Shown here: positions 25,741-34,248 of the stretch, piece by piece
Layout: the number at the start of each line of letters is the position of its first letter
How positions within the stretch are numbered: the first letter of the stretch is position 1
Origin: Acidobacteriota bacterium
Lineage (GTDB): Bacteria > Acidobacteriota > Thermoanaerobaculia > Gp7-AA8
DNA: 64,000 bases
NCBI GenBank assembly: GCA_003223645.1
Contig: QHVT01000005.1
Span: 1-64,000, forward strand
Direction of reading: 5' to 3'
Notes under the pieces: model-generated
The model's input: the letters and a program-made list of their open reading frames with translations, nothing else
Database searches by the model: none
What the model was told of the DNA's origin: nothing
Made by a program: the position numbers and the translations under genes

Positions 25741-26493
25741 CTATTTCACCTTGTATTTGCCGGGGTCGAAGTTGCGCACGTCGAACTCGAACACCGGCGA
25801 TCCCTGCTGATAGACGTTGACGGAGATCTTCACGGACTTCGCCTTCAGCATGCGGTTGACGAAGCCGTTGTAGTCGCGGATGAAGATCGTCTCCGTGCTG
25901 TTGTCCTCCGGACCGTCGGCGCTGTAGCTGATCGACTGCCCGTCGTCGAAGCGCACCAGCGCCTTGCAGCCGCCCGAGAAGGAGTGGCAGGGGATCTGGC
26001 CCTTCTGAATATTGAAGAGGAGGTTCTTGCCGTAGCGCGGATGCGTGCGCAGCGTGAGCGTGCCGTGCTGCTCGCCCTGATACGGGAACGTGAACTCGAC
26101 GGTGTTGGTGCTCTCAACGCTCGCCTCCGAGACCGTGCCCTTCGCCATCGTGTCCTGCGTTTGGTTGTACGTCCACTTCGATTCCGGCGCGGCCGGCTCG
26201 GTCGACGTTGCCGGCGTCGTCTTCGTGCCGAACGTCACTGTCGAAGTCGAAGTCGACGAAGTTCGCGAGCTCGACACGCCGTTGAAGACGAGACTCCCGA
26301 TCAGTCCGATCAGGACGAGCACCGCCAACACGATGCAGCCGATCTTCAGGCACCCCGTTTTCTTCGGAGGCGGAGGTAGTGGAGCAGTCGGAGGCGCGTA
26401 CGCCCGCATCGCAATCGGGGCGCCGCAATTCGGGCAGGTCGGAGCTTGATCAGAGACCTGTTGCTTGCATTCCGGACATTGAATCATCGCCAT
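25741..26493 (-). CDS. zinc-ribbon membrane-anchored protein
   Basis: A 250-residue protein. An N-terminal zinc ribbon CPECKQQVSDQAPTCPNCG (residues about 5-23) is followed by a proline-rich linker, one membrane helix (LKIGCIVLAVLVLIGLIGSLVF), a Ser/Thr-rich stretch and an outer beta-rich domain of 130 residues that I do not recognise. Such layouts are common in bacterial zinc-ribbon proteins of unknown role. ATG 26493 follows GAGAGGA. It is divergent from the metallophosphoesterase. Confidence 0.75.
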   Translation of the reverse strand: MAMIQCPECKQQVSDQAPTCPNCGAPIAMRAYAPPTAPLPPPPKKTGCLKIGCIVLAVLVLIGLIGSLVFNGVSSSRTSSTSTSTVTFGTKTTPATSTEPAAPESKWTYNQTQDTMAKGTVSEASVESTNTVEFTFPYQGEQHGTLTLRTHPRYGKNLLFNIQKGQIPCHSFSGGCKALVRFDDGQSISYSADGPEDNSTETIFIRDYNGFVNRMLKAKSVKISVNVYQQGSPVFEFDVRNFDPGKYKVK

Positions 26494-26588
26494 CTGTCGA
26501 TCCTCTCGCAAAATCGAAGTCTGGTGAGAGTGCGAAATTCTCGCCTGCGCGCCGCGGCGATCACGACTAACATTTCGGTGACGCGAAC

Positions 26589-27530
26589 TTGAAGCCTCCA
26601 TCCCGCCTGCCGTACGTCCTCGCCGCCGCGATGCTCGTGGCAATCGTGTTTCTCACGAAAAGCGCGACTCCGCATCCGTCTCCGACGCCGCCCGGCGCGT
26701 TTTCTTTCGCCGCCCTCGGCGACGCGCCGTACTACATCACCGAGGATCTGCAGTTCCGCGTCCTCATGCGCGAGCTCGATGCGACGGACCTCGCCTTCAC
26801 GATTCACGTCGGCGACATCTTCTGGCATCCGTGCAGCGACGCGATGTATCAGAAGGTGAAGCAGCGCTTCGATCACCTCCGCGCGCCGGTCGTCTACACG
26901 CCGGGCGACAACGAATGGACGGACTGCTGGCAGCGCGGCTCGGGCGCGTATCGGCCGCTGGAGCGGCTCGCGCGCATCCGTCAAATTTTCTACAGCGGAC
27001 GACCGAGGATCGCGGTGGTGCGGCAGCAGCGCTTCGTGGAAAACGCGCGCTGGCAGCACGACGGCGTGACGTTCGCGACGGTCGATCTCGTGGGCAGCAG
27101 AAACGCGATGAGACCGTTTCCCGGACGCACGGCCGCCGACGACGCCGCGGCCGCGGAGCGCACGAACGCGGACATCGAGTGGATGCATGCGGCGTTCGCC
27201 GATCAAAACGCCCGCGCCGTCGTGATCGCGTTTCACGCGAGTCCGCCGTTCGAGGACGCGCCCGGTCATCGCAACCCCTTCGAGCCGTTTCTCGCCGCAC
27301 TCGAAGAAGAAGTCGCGCGCTTCAAGAAACCGGTGCTGCTGATCCACGGCGACGGTCACGAATACACCGTCGACTCGCCGGTCATCAGCCGTCACACCCT
27401 CCCGAATTTCACGCGCCTCGAAGTGCCGGGATCGCCCGACGTCGGATGGGTGCGCGTGTTCGTGAAGCCGGGCACCACGACCACGTTTGCATTCGAGAAG
27501 CATGTCGTGCCACGCTGGAAGTACTGGTGA
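26589..27530 (+). CDS. calcineurin-like metallophosphoesterase, exported or anchored
   Basis: A 313-residue protein with an N-terminal hydrophobic segment (LPYVLAAAMLVAIVFL). The metal-binding order of the calcineurin fold is visible: ALGDAPY, HVGDIFWHP, PGDNEWTD, FHASPPF and HGDGHEY. Relatives hydrolyse phosphoesters; the substrate is unknown. The start is a TTG (26589) without a clear ribosome site, which is a weak point, but the signal-like N-terminus begins right after it. Confidence 0.8.
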   Translation: MKPPSRLPYVLAAAMLVAIVFLTKSATPHPSPTPPGAFSFAALGDAPYYITEDLQFRVLMRELDATDLAFTIHVGDIFWHPCSDAMYQKVKQRFDHLRAPVVYTPGDNEWTDCWQRGSGAYRPLERLARIRQIFYSGRPRIAVVRQQRFVENARWQHDGVTFATVDLVGSRNAMRPFPGRTAADDAAAAERTNADIEWMHAAFADQNARAVVIAFHASPPFEDAPGHRNPFEPFLAALEEEVARFKKPVLLIHGDGHEYTVDSPVISRHTLPNFTRLEVPGSPDVGWVRVFVKPGTTTTFAFEKHVVPRWKYW

Positions 27531-27537
27531 GCTTCGC

Positions 27538-27650
27538 CGATGGCGGCTGCGCTGATGGCCGTTCGGGTACTGGGTGCTGGGTGCTGGGTGCTGGGTTACT
27601 CAGCACTCAGCACTCAGCACCCGAACGGCCATCCGCGCAGCCGCCATCAG
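27538..27650. repeat. GATGGCGGCTGCGCTGATGG palindrome
   Basis: A 113-base palindrome just before lhr. The outer arms GATGGCGGCTGCG and CGCAGCCGCCATC pair, and an inner set of GGGTGCT copies (three) pairs with AGCACTC copies (three). The lhr start codon lies 18 bases after it. Confidence 0.8.
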
Positions 27651-27667
27651 GCAAAGCCAGAAAAACT

Positions 27668-30600
27668 ATGCCCCTCTCCCGATTTCACCCCGTCATCCAA
27701 CGCTGGTTCTCGGAGACCCTCGGCGAGCCGACGCCCGCGCAGCGGCAGGGGTGGGCGGCGATTCGCGAGCGCAAGCACGCGCTGATCGCGGCGCCGACCG
27801 GCTCCGGAAAAACGCTCGCGGCGTTTCTCACCGCGCTCGACGATCTCTTCGTCGAAAGCCTGCAGGCACCGCTGCCCGACGAAGTGCGCGTCGTCTATGT
27901 CTCGCCGCTGAAGGCGCTGAGCGCGGACATTCACAAGAATCTCGCCGAGCCGCGCAAAGGAATCCGGCGCATCGCCGAAGAAATGGGACTCGATGCGCCG
28001 CGCATTACCGCGGCCGTGCGCACGGGCGATACGACGCAATCCGAGCGCGCGGCGATGCTGCGCACGCCCCCGCACATCCTCGTCACCACGCCCGAGTCGC
28101 TCTACCTATTGTTGACCGCGGAGAAAACGCGGCAAATGCTGCGCACCGCGCGGACGGTGATCGTCGACGAGATTCACGCCGTGATCGGCACGCGCCGCGG
28201 CGCGCACCTCGCGATCACGCTGGAGCGATTGCAGCAGGTCGCGGAGTCGCCGCTGCTGCGACTTGGATTGTCGGCGACGCAGAAGCCAATCGAGGATGTG
28301 GCGAAGTATTTAGTAGGCGCGACCCCTCATCCGCCCTTCGGGCACCTTCTCCCCGCAAGCGGGGAGAAGGGCAACTTGGGAGCAGCGTCGTTTGTGGCCC
28401 CTCGCCCCGCTTGCGGGGAGAGGGTGGCCGAAGGCCGGGTGAGGGGCGTCGTCATCGTCGACGAAGGCCATCGCCGCGCGATGGATCTCGCGATCGAGGT
28501 CCCGCGCTCCGCGCTCGAGCCGGTGATGGCGCACGAAGTGTGGGAAGAGTATTTCGATCGCATCACCGCGCTCATTCACGAACATCGCACGACGCTCGTG
28601 TTCGTGAACACACGCCGCATGGCCGAGCGCGTCGCGCGCCATCTCAGCGATCGCCTCGGCGAAGACGCCGTCACGGCGCATCACGGCAGCCTGTCGAAAG
28701 AGAAACGCCTCGACGCCGAGACGCGCCTCAAGAACGGACAGCTGAAGGCGCTCGTGGCGACGGCGTCGCTGGAGCTCGGCATCGACATCGGTTACGTCGA
28801 TCTCGTCTGCCAGATCGGATCGCCGCATCGCATCGCGACCTTGCTGCAACGCGTCGGACGCTCGGGTCACACCGTGTCCGGCACACCGAAGGGACGCGTG
28901 TTTCCGGTGTCGCGCGACGATCTCGTCGAATGCGTCGCGCTGATGCGCGCGATCAAAGAGGGGGAGCTCGATCGCATCGTCGCGCACGAAACGCCGCTCG
29001 ACGTGCTCGCGCAGCAGATCGTCGCGGAGTCGGCGTGTGCGGACTACACCGAAGACGAGATGTTCGCGCTGATGCGCCGCGCGTGGCCCTATCGCGATCT
29101 CGCGCGCAAAGACTTCGACGATGTGCTGAAGATGGTGGCGGACGGATTCGCGACGAAGCGCGGACGCCGCGGAGCGCTCGTGCATCGCGACGAAGTGAAC
29201 GCCGAAGTACGCGGACGAAGAGGATCGCGCATGCTCGCGATCACGAGCGGCGGAGCGATCCCCGAGGTTGCGGACTATCGCGTGATCCTCGAGGGAGAGG
29301 ACACGTTCATCGGCACGCTGAACGAAGACTTCGCGATCGAGAGCAACGCCGGCGACATTTTCCAGCTCGGCAACGCGTCGTGGCTGATCCTGCAGGTAAC
29401 GAGCGGCACGGTGCGTGTCGCCGACGCGAAAGGCGCGCCGCCGACGATCCCGTTCTGGCTCGGCGAAGCGCCCGCGCGCAGCGACGAACTGTCGCGCGCG
29501 GTAAGCGAATTGCGCGTCAATCATTCAACACTGGTCGACGACGGCATTCCCGAAGTTGCCGCAACAGAGATCACCAACTACTTCGCCGAGTCCCAACGCA
29601 TTCTCGGCGAATTACCGACGCAGGACACGCTCATCGCCGAGCGTTTCTTCGACGAGTCGGGCGGCATGCAGCTCGTCATTCATTCGACGTTCGGCAGCCG
29701 CATCAACCGCGCGTGGGGACTCGCGCTGCGCAAGCGATTCTGCCGGCAGTTCAACTTCGAGCTGCAAGCGGCGGCAACGGAAGACGCAATCCTGCTCTCG
29801 CTCGGCCCGCAACATTCGTTTCCGCTCGCCGACGTCTTCCGCTATCTGCATCCGGCCACCGCGCGCGATGTGCTCGTGCAGGCGATGTTCGACGCGCCGG
29901 TGTTTCAGACGCGCTGGCGCTGGAACACGACGATCTCGCTGGCCATCCCGCGCAATCGCCACGGACGCAAGATTCCGCCGCAGCTGCAACGCGCGATGGC
30001 CGACGATCTGATGGCCGCTGTGTTCCCTGATGCAGCCGCGTGTTTCGAGAACATCGCCGGCGATCGGCAGATCCCCGATCATCCGCTCGTCAATCAAACG
30101 GTGCGCGACTGCCTCGAAGAGGCGATGGACTTCGACGGACTCGCGAGCGTGCTGACGCGCATTCACGACGGCACGATCCGCTGCATCGCGCGCGACACGC
30201 CCGAGCCGTCGCCGCTCGCGCACGCGATCCTCACCGCCGCGCCGTACGCATTCCTCGACGACGCGCCGCTCGAAGAGCGCCGCACGCAGGCCGTCTACAC
30301 GCGACGTGCATCGGGCTCCGACGACGTCGGCAAGCTCGATCTCGCGGCGATTGAGCGCGTGCGCGACGAAGAGAGTCCCGATCCGCGTGACGCCGACGAA
30401 TTGCATGACGCGCTGCTCACCGCGTCGTTCCTCACGGACGACGAAGCGTCGCAACTTCCGCGCGAGCTGTTCGACACGCTCATCGCATCGCGACGCGCGA
30501 CGCCCCTCGTCATCCCGAGCGTAGCGAGGGACCTGGGCGGGCGGGGCGCGTTGCACGAGCCTCGTGGTCCGGATTCCTCGGTCACGCTCGGGATGACACT

Positions 30601-31972
30601 CTGGATCACCGCCGAGCGCCTCCCCGAATTGCTCGCCGTCCATCCATCGCTCACCGCGCCGATCAACGCGCCCGCATCGCGCAATCGCGCGTGGACGCGC
30701 GAAGAGGCGCTCGTCGAGTTGATCCGCGGACGGATGACGCTCACCGGTCCGACGACCGCCCGCGCGCTCGCAGCTTCGCTTGCGATCGAAGAACGCGACG
30801 CCGATCAGGCGCTGCTCGCCCTCGAATCGGAAGGCGCGGTCCTGCGCGGCTCGTTCGAGTCTCGCGAGTTGGAATGGTGCGATCGCCGGTTGCTCGCGCG
30901 CATCCATCGCTACACGCTCAATCGCCTCCGCGCGGAGATCGAGCCGGTCACGGCGACCGACTTCATGCGCTTCCTCTTTCAATGGCAGCACGCGACTCCG
31001 TCGTCGCGTCTCGCCGGCATCGACGGATTGCAGGAAGTGATCGCGCAACTCGACGGCTTCGAAGTCGCCGCGAGCGCGTGGGAGCGCAACGTCCTCCCGC
31101 TCCGCGTCGCCAACTACGAGCCCTCGATGCTGGACATGCTCTGCCTCGGCGGCGAAGTCCGTTGGGCACGCCTCTCCTCCGCTCCAACGTCGCTCGTCTC
31201 AGCCACTCCCATCGCCCTTTGGACTGCCACGCCGCCCTGGACCGCGGCGGCTACGCCGGCGCTCTCCGAAGACGCACAACGTATCCTCGAAATCCTCCGC
31301 ACCCGCGGCGCGTCCTTCGCGCGCGATCTCGGCTCGCACGAAGCCCTCGGCGAGCTCGTCTCGGCCGGTCTCATCACCTCCGACGGCTTCGCCGGACTCC
31401 GCGCCCTCATCTCCTCGAATGGAGTGGTGCGCGCCGGAGGCGCGCACCACTCCATCGCAGGACGTTGGTCGTTGGTGGAAGCAACAGAACAGATCGACGT
31501 CGAGGCGCAGGCACGCGTGCTTCTGCGCCGCTACGGCATCGTCTTCCGCCGCCTCGCCGTGCGCGAGGCGAACGCCGCTCCGTGGCGCGAGCTCGCGCGC
31601 GTGTACCGGCGCATGGAAGCGCGCGGCGAGATTCGCGGCGGACGGTTCGTCACCGGCATGTCGGGCGAACAGTTCGCGCTGCCGGAGGCAGTCGAGAGAA
31701 TGCGCGAGGTGCGGCGCACGCAGCACGACCAAATCCTGCACGTCATCAGCGCCGCCGACCCGCTCAACCTAACCGGCATTCTCACCAGCGGCGAGCGCGT
31801 GCGCGCCGTCGCCGGAACGCGCATCGCCTACCGCGACGGCGTCGCGGTGTCGGTCATGGAAGGCGACTACCTCCGCCCGCTCGACGACAGCGGCAGCGAC
31901 CTCACCGTCGCCGCAGCGCTGGCCGGGCGGCGGGTGGCGGTGGGCAGCGGGTTCGTGGGGAGAGTCTCTTAG
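27668..31972 (+). CDS. lhr: Lhr-family ATP-dependent helicase
   Basis: A 1434-residue superfamily 2 helicase of the Lhr type, which unwinds DNA-RNA or DNA duplexes with 3'-5' polarity. Walker A APTGSGKT is at about residues 41-48 and DEIH at 167-170. SAT follows near 201 and motif VI QRVGRSGH is at about 395-403. The long C-terminal Lhr core and winged-helix parts follow. Three palindromic repeats are inserted in frame: 28323-28447 (about 41 residues between the SAT motif and RecA2), 30509-30597 and 31421-31453. The ATG at 27668 has no canonical ribosome site. Confidence 0.93.
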   Translation: MPLSRFHPVIQRWFSETLGEPTPAQRQGWAAIRERKHALIAAPTGSGKTLAAFLTALDDLFVESLQAPLPDEVRVVYVSPLKALSADIHKNLAEPRKGIRRIAEEMGLDAPRITAAVRTGDTTQSERAAMLRTPPHILVTTPESLYLLLTAEKTRQMLRTARTVIVDEIHAVIGTRRGAHLAITLERLQQVAESPLLRLGLSATQKPIEDVAKYLVGATPHPPFGHLLPASGEKGNLGAASFVAPRPACGERVAEGRVRGVVIVDEGHRRAMDLAIEVPRSALEPVMAHEVWEEYFDRITALIHEHRTTLVFVNTRRMAERVARHLSDRLGEDAVTAHHGSLSKEKRLDAETRLKNGQLKALVATASLELGIDIGYVDLVCQIGSPHRIATLLQRVGRSGHTVSGTPKGRVFPVSRDDLVECVALMRAIKEGELDRIVAHETPLDVLAQQIVAESACADYTEDEMFALMRRAWPYRDLARKDFDDVLKMVADGFATKRGRRGALVHRDEVNAEVRGRRGSRMLAITSGGAIPEVADYRVILEGEDTFIGTLNEDFAIESNAGDIFQLGNASWLILQVTSGTVRVADAKGAPPTIPFWLGEAPARSDELSRAVSELRVNHSTLVDDGIPEVAATEITNYFAESQRILGELPTQDTLIAERFFDESGGMQLVIHSTFGSRINRAWGLALRKRFCRQFNFELQAAATEDAILLSLGPQHSFPLADVFRYLHPATARDVLVQAMFDAPVFQTRWRWNTTISLAIPRNRHGRKIPPQLQRAMADDLMAAVFPDAAACFENIAGDRQIPDHPLVNQTVRDCLEEAMDFDGLASVLTRIHDGTIRCIARDTPEPSPLAHAILTAAPYAFLDDAPLEERRTQAVYTRRASGSDDVGKLDLAAIERVRDEESPDPRDADELHDALLTASFLTDDEASQLPRELFDTLIASRRATPLVIPSVARDLGGRGALHEPRGPDSSVTLGMTLWITAERLPELLAVHPSLTAPINAPASRNRAWTREEALVELIRGRMTLTGPTTARALAASLAIEERDADQALLALESEGAVLRGSFESRELEWCDRRLLARIHRYTLNRLRAEIEPVTATDFMRFLFQWQHATPSSRLAGIDGLQEVIAQLDGFEVAASAWERNVLPLRVANYEPSMLDMLCLGGEVRWARLSSAPTSLVSATPIALWTATPPWTAAATPALSEDAQRILEILRTRGASFARDLGSHEALGELVSAGLITSDGFAGLRALISSNGVVRAGGAHHSIAGRWSLVEATEQIDVEAQARVLLRRYGIVFRRLAVREANAAPWRELARVYRRMEARGEIRGGRFVTGMSGEQFALPEAVERMREVRRTQHDQILHVISAADPLNLTGILTSGERVRAVAGTRIAYRDGVAVSVMEGDYLRPLDDSGSDLTVAAALAGRRVAVGSGFVGRVS
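28323..28447. repeat. CCCCTCATCC...GGGTGAGGGG element inside lhr
   Basis: A 125-base palindromic element with CCCCGCAAGCGGGGAGAAGG and CCCCGCTTGCGGGGAGAGGG as two inner stem-loops and CCCCTCA/TGAGGGG ends. It adds residues PHPPFGHLLPASGEKG and more to lhr. Other copies are at 40351-40490, 55282-55401 and 60534-60715. Confidence 0.88.
30509..30597. repeat. GTCATCCCGAGCGTAGCGAG element inside lhr
   Basis: An 89-base element with ends GTCATCCCGAGCGTAGCGAG and GTCACGCTCGGGATGAC, encoding VIPSVARDLGG... in the C-terminal half of Lhr. It belongs to the GTCATCCTGAG family. Confidence 0.85.
31421..31453. repeat. GGAGTGGTGCGCGCC palindrome inside lhr
   Basis: A 33-base near-perfect palindrome, GGAGTGGTGCGCGCC then GGAGGCGCGCACCACTCC, encoding GVVRAGGAHHS in Lhr. 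Confidence 0.85.
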
Positions 31973-31991
31973 TCTCCGAATCGCCTAGTCT

Positions 31992-32140
31992 CCCAGGGAA
32001 GCTCTGAACAAGTCAGGATGTCCGTCATCCTGAGCCGCGAAGACGGCGAAGGATCTCGAAATACGAAACGTTTGCGTCGATCGAGATCCTTCGTCGCGCT
32101 TCGCCGACTCAGGATGACGAGTTGTTCAGAGCTTCCCTGG
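31992..32140. repeat. TIR-bounded repeat element
   Basis: A 149-base element between lhr and the next operon. Its ends are perfect 19-base inverted repeats, CCAGGGAAGCTCTGAACAA and its complement at 32122-32140. Inside is a GTCATCCTGAG palindrome (32030-32118). Downstream, up to 32257, are AGACCAGGA direct repeats (32164-32194) and the promoter and ribosome site (CAGGAG) of the next gene. No gene is seen. Confidence 0.85.
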
Positions 32141-32257
32141 AGGTCCGCGGGGTGTGCGGGTCTATGAGACCAGGAGACCAGGAAACCAGGAGACTGTTAA
32201 CCCTCCACCCCACCCCGCGTAACTAGCGGTCGTAGAAAACGTACACAGGAGCTACGA

Positions 32258-33151
32258 ATGACCGCTATCTTTCTCCGTCGCATCATGATTTTGATCTTCG
32301 CCGCGCTGCCCGTCTTCGCGCAGCAGCCGACGACCACCAACCCGGCGTCCGCACCGTCGTCGCCGTCCGCACCGCCTGTCCTGCCCGCGCCGACCGCGCT
32401 TCCGATGGTCGACAGCGCCAACACGCGCGCGCAGTTGCAGGAAGTGCTGAACAGCCTTCCCCCGCAAGTCGGCAAGACGCTGAAGCTCGATCCGACGCTC
32501 TGGTCGAACCAGGCCTACCTCGCGAACTATCCCGCGCTGGCGTCGTTCATCGGCGCGCACCCCGAGGTGCCGCACAGCCCCGCGTATTACCTCGAGGACG
32601 TCTGGATTCCGAGCGATCCGGCCCCGACGACGTCGGGATTCCGCATGTGGAACCAGCTGCTCGAAACGATCTCGATCTTCGGCGGCTTCGTGTTCTTCGG
32701 CGGGATCCTGATGTGGCTGATCCGCACGATCGTCGACCATCGCCGCTGGAACCGCCTCACGCGCACGCAGGCCGAGGTCCACAACAAACTGCTGGATCGC
32801 TTCGCGTCGAATGAAGACCTGCTGAAATACGTCAGCACGCCGGCGGGACAGCGCTTCCTGGAGTCCGCGCCGATTCAGCTCGATCCGGGGCCGCGCTCGC
32901 TCGCGTCGCCGGCGGGCCGCGTGCTTTGGTCCGTGCAGGTCGGCATCGTGCTCGCCGCGGCGGGAATCGGATTCAACATCATCAGCTGGTCCGCCGTCGA
33001 TAAAGACGTCGCGCAGCCGCTGGCAGCGATGGGCATCCTCGGCATCGCCATCGGCATGGGCTTCATCGTCGCCGCCGCGGCGTCCTTCGTCCTGTCGCGC
33101 CGGCTCGGATTGTGGCAAGCTCCCGCAATGGGGAGTCAGGCCAGCGACTAA
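32258..33151 (+). CDS. membrane protein heading sigma module 2
   Basis: A 297-residue protein with a signal peptide (ILIFAALPVFA), a Pro/Ala-rich linker, an outer domain of about 90 residues, a membrane helix near residues 140-160 (IFGGFVFFGGILMWLIRTIV), a cytoplasmic loop and two C-terminal helices. The loop has HNKLLDRFASNEDLLKYV, which resembles QSKLIDRFGSASEMVAFL in the module 1 protein at 1224-1640. The ribosome site CAGGAG is well placed for ATG 32258. Its stop overlaps the sigma start (TAATG at 33149-33153). The added outer domain suggests that this copy senses something outside the membrane (inference). Confidence 0.78.
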   Translation: MTAIFLRRIMILIFAALPVFAQQPTTTNPASAPSSPSAPPVLPAPTALPMVDSANTRAQLQEVLNSLPPQVGKTLKLDPTLWSNQAYLANYPALASFIGAHPEVPHSPAYYLEDVWIPSDPAPTTSGFRMWNQLLETISIFGGFVFFGGILMWLIRTIVDHRRWNRLTRTQAEVHNKLLDRFASNEDLLKYVSTPAGQRFLESAPIQLDPGPRSLASPAGRVLWSVQVGIVLAAAGIGFNIISWSAVDKDVAQPLAAMGILGIAIGMGFIVAAAASFVLSRRLGLWQAPAMGSQASD

Positions 33152-33729
33152 TGCGAATCAGCGTGGACGCAATCATGGGCGGCGCGCTCACGGAAGTCGG
33201 CGATCGTGCGGGCGCGGAGGCTCGCACGATCGTGCTGATGGACGAAGAGACATTCCGCGCGTTTTACGACCGCACCGCGCGCAGCGTGTGGGCCTATCTC
33301 GCGCGGATGACCAACGACCGCCAATTGGCCGACGATTTACTGCAGGAGACGTATTACAAGTTCTATCGCGCCGGTGCGCATTATGAAAATGAGACGCACC
33401 GGCGCAATGCGCTCTTCTGCATCGCCACGAACCTCGCGCGCGATGCTTCGCGGCGCCGGCGGCACGTCGAACTCGTTCCATTGCCGGAGCATGACGAATT
33501 CACGGCCGACGATCACACGGCCAGCCGCGCCGCCAATCGCACCGACCTCGCGCGCGCCATGGAGCGATTGAACCCGCGGCAGCGCGAAATGCTCTGGCTC
33601 GCCTACGCACAAGGCGCGTCGCACGAAGAGATCGCGCAAATCCTCGGCGTAAAAGCCGCAAGCATCAAACAGCTGTTGTTCCGCGCGCGGCGCAAACTAG
33701 CCGCGCTCCTCCGCAGGAGTCACGCATGA
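33151..33729 (+). CDS. ECF RNA polymerase sigma factor (module 2)
   Basis: A 192-residue ECF sigma factor. Region 2 is FRAFYDRTARSVWAYLARMT with DDLLQETYYKFYRA, and region 4 is LNPRQREMLWLAYAQGASHE with a helix-turn-helix ending LLFRARRKL. These parts match the module 1 sigma (FEAFYRRTAGSLWSYLFRLT, LLFRARKRL) closely. The ATG at 33151 overlaps the preceding stop, and a later in-frame ATG at 33238 (MDEETF) would give a core-only protein. It overlaps its anti-sigma gene by ATGA at 33726-33729. Confidence 0.88.
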   Translation: MRISVDAIMGGALTEVGDRAGAEARTIVLMDEETFRAFYDRTARSVWAYLARMTNDRQLADDLLQETYYKFYRAGAHYENETHRRNALFCIATNLARDASRRRRHVELVPLPEHDEFTADDHTASRAANRTDLARAMERLNPRQREMLWLAYAQGASHEEIAQILGVKAASIKQLLFRARRKLAALLRRSHA

Positions 33730-34184
33730 CCTGCCCCCGCGAATCCGAAATTCTCGATGCCCTGATGACCGCCCGCTGGCCGGAAGCCTGCGAAGACGAA
33801 TTGCGCGCGCACGCACAGTCGTGCGCATTGTGCGCCGACCTCGTGCTCGTCGCGACCGCCATTACGAACGACGTGCCGGAGGCGCACGTTCCCACCTCCG
33901 GCGTCGCCTGGTGGCGCATGCAGCGCCGCGACCGCGAAGAAGCCGCGCGCGCGGCGTCACGCACCATTACGATCGTGCAGGCGTCGTCGATCCTCGCCGC
34001 CATAGCCGTCGTGCTCACCATTCTCGGCGGCGTCTCCGCAATGAGCGAATCGTGGCGCAACGGAATCGCGCATGGGTTGCAGCTGCTCAACAGCCTCCCG
34101 CAATGGGGCTTACCGCTGCTCCTGACGCTGGCGCTCGTCCTCGCGGCCGCGCCGGTCGCGTTGTATTTCGCGGTGCGAGATTGA
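33726..34184 (+). CDS. zinc-finger anti-sigma-like membrane protein (module 2)
   Basis: A 152-residue protein with H29-x3-C33-x2-C36, a linker with AASRTITIVQ, and two membrane segments near residues 82-105 and 120-148. Layout and linker match the product of 181-651. It should bind the overlapping sigma factor. A hairpin follows directly after its stop. Confidence 0.8.
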   Translation: MTCPRESEILDALMTARWPEACEDELRAHAQSCALCADLVLVATAITNDVPEAHVPTSGVAWWRMQRRDREEAARAASRTITIVQASSILAAIAVVLTILGGVSAMSESWRNGIAHGLQLLNSLPQWGLPLLLTLALVLAAAPVALYFAVRD

Positions 34185-34242
34185 TGGCGGATGGCAGATG
34201 GCCAAGATCGTTTTTGCCATCCGCCATCCGCCATCCGCCATC
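34185..34242. terminator. GGCGGATGGCAGATGGC hairpin between convergent genes
   Basis: TGGCGGATGGCAGATGGC pairs with GCCATCCGCCATCCGCCA across a loop that contains TTTTT. It sits between two convergent stop codons and likely ends transcription from both sides. Confidence 0.6.
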
Positions 34243-34248
34243 CGGTCG

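Noticed and set aside
26831-27667. An N-terminal extension of Lhr of 279 residues
   Set aside because: It runs through the metallophosphoesterase gene in another frame and through a palindromic repeat; the Lhr family begins at about the ATG at 27668.
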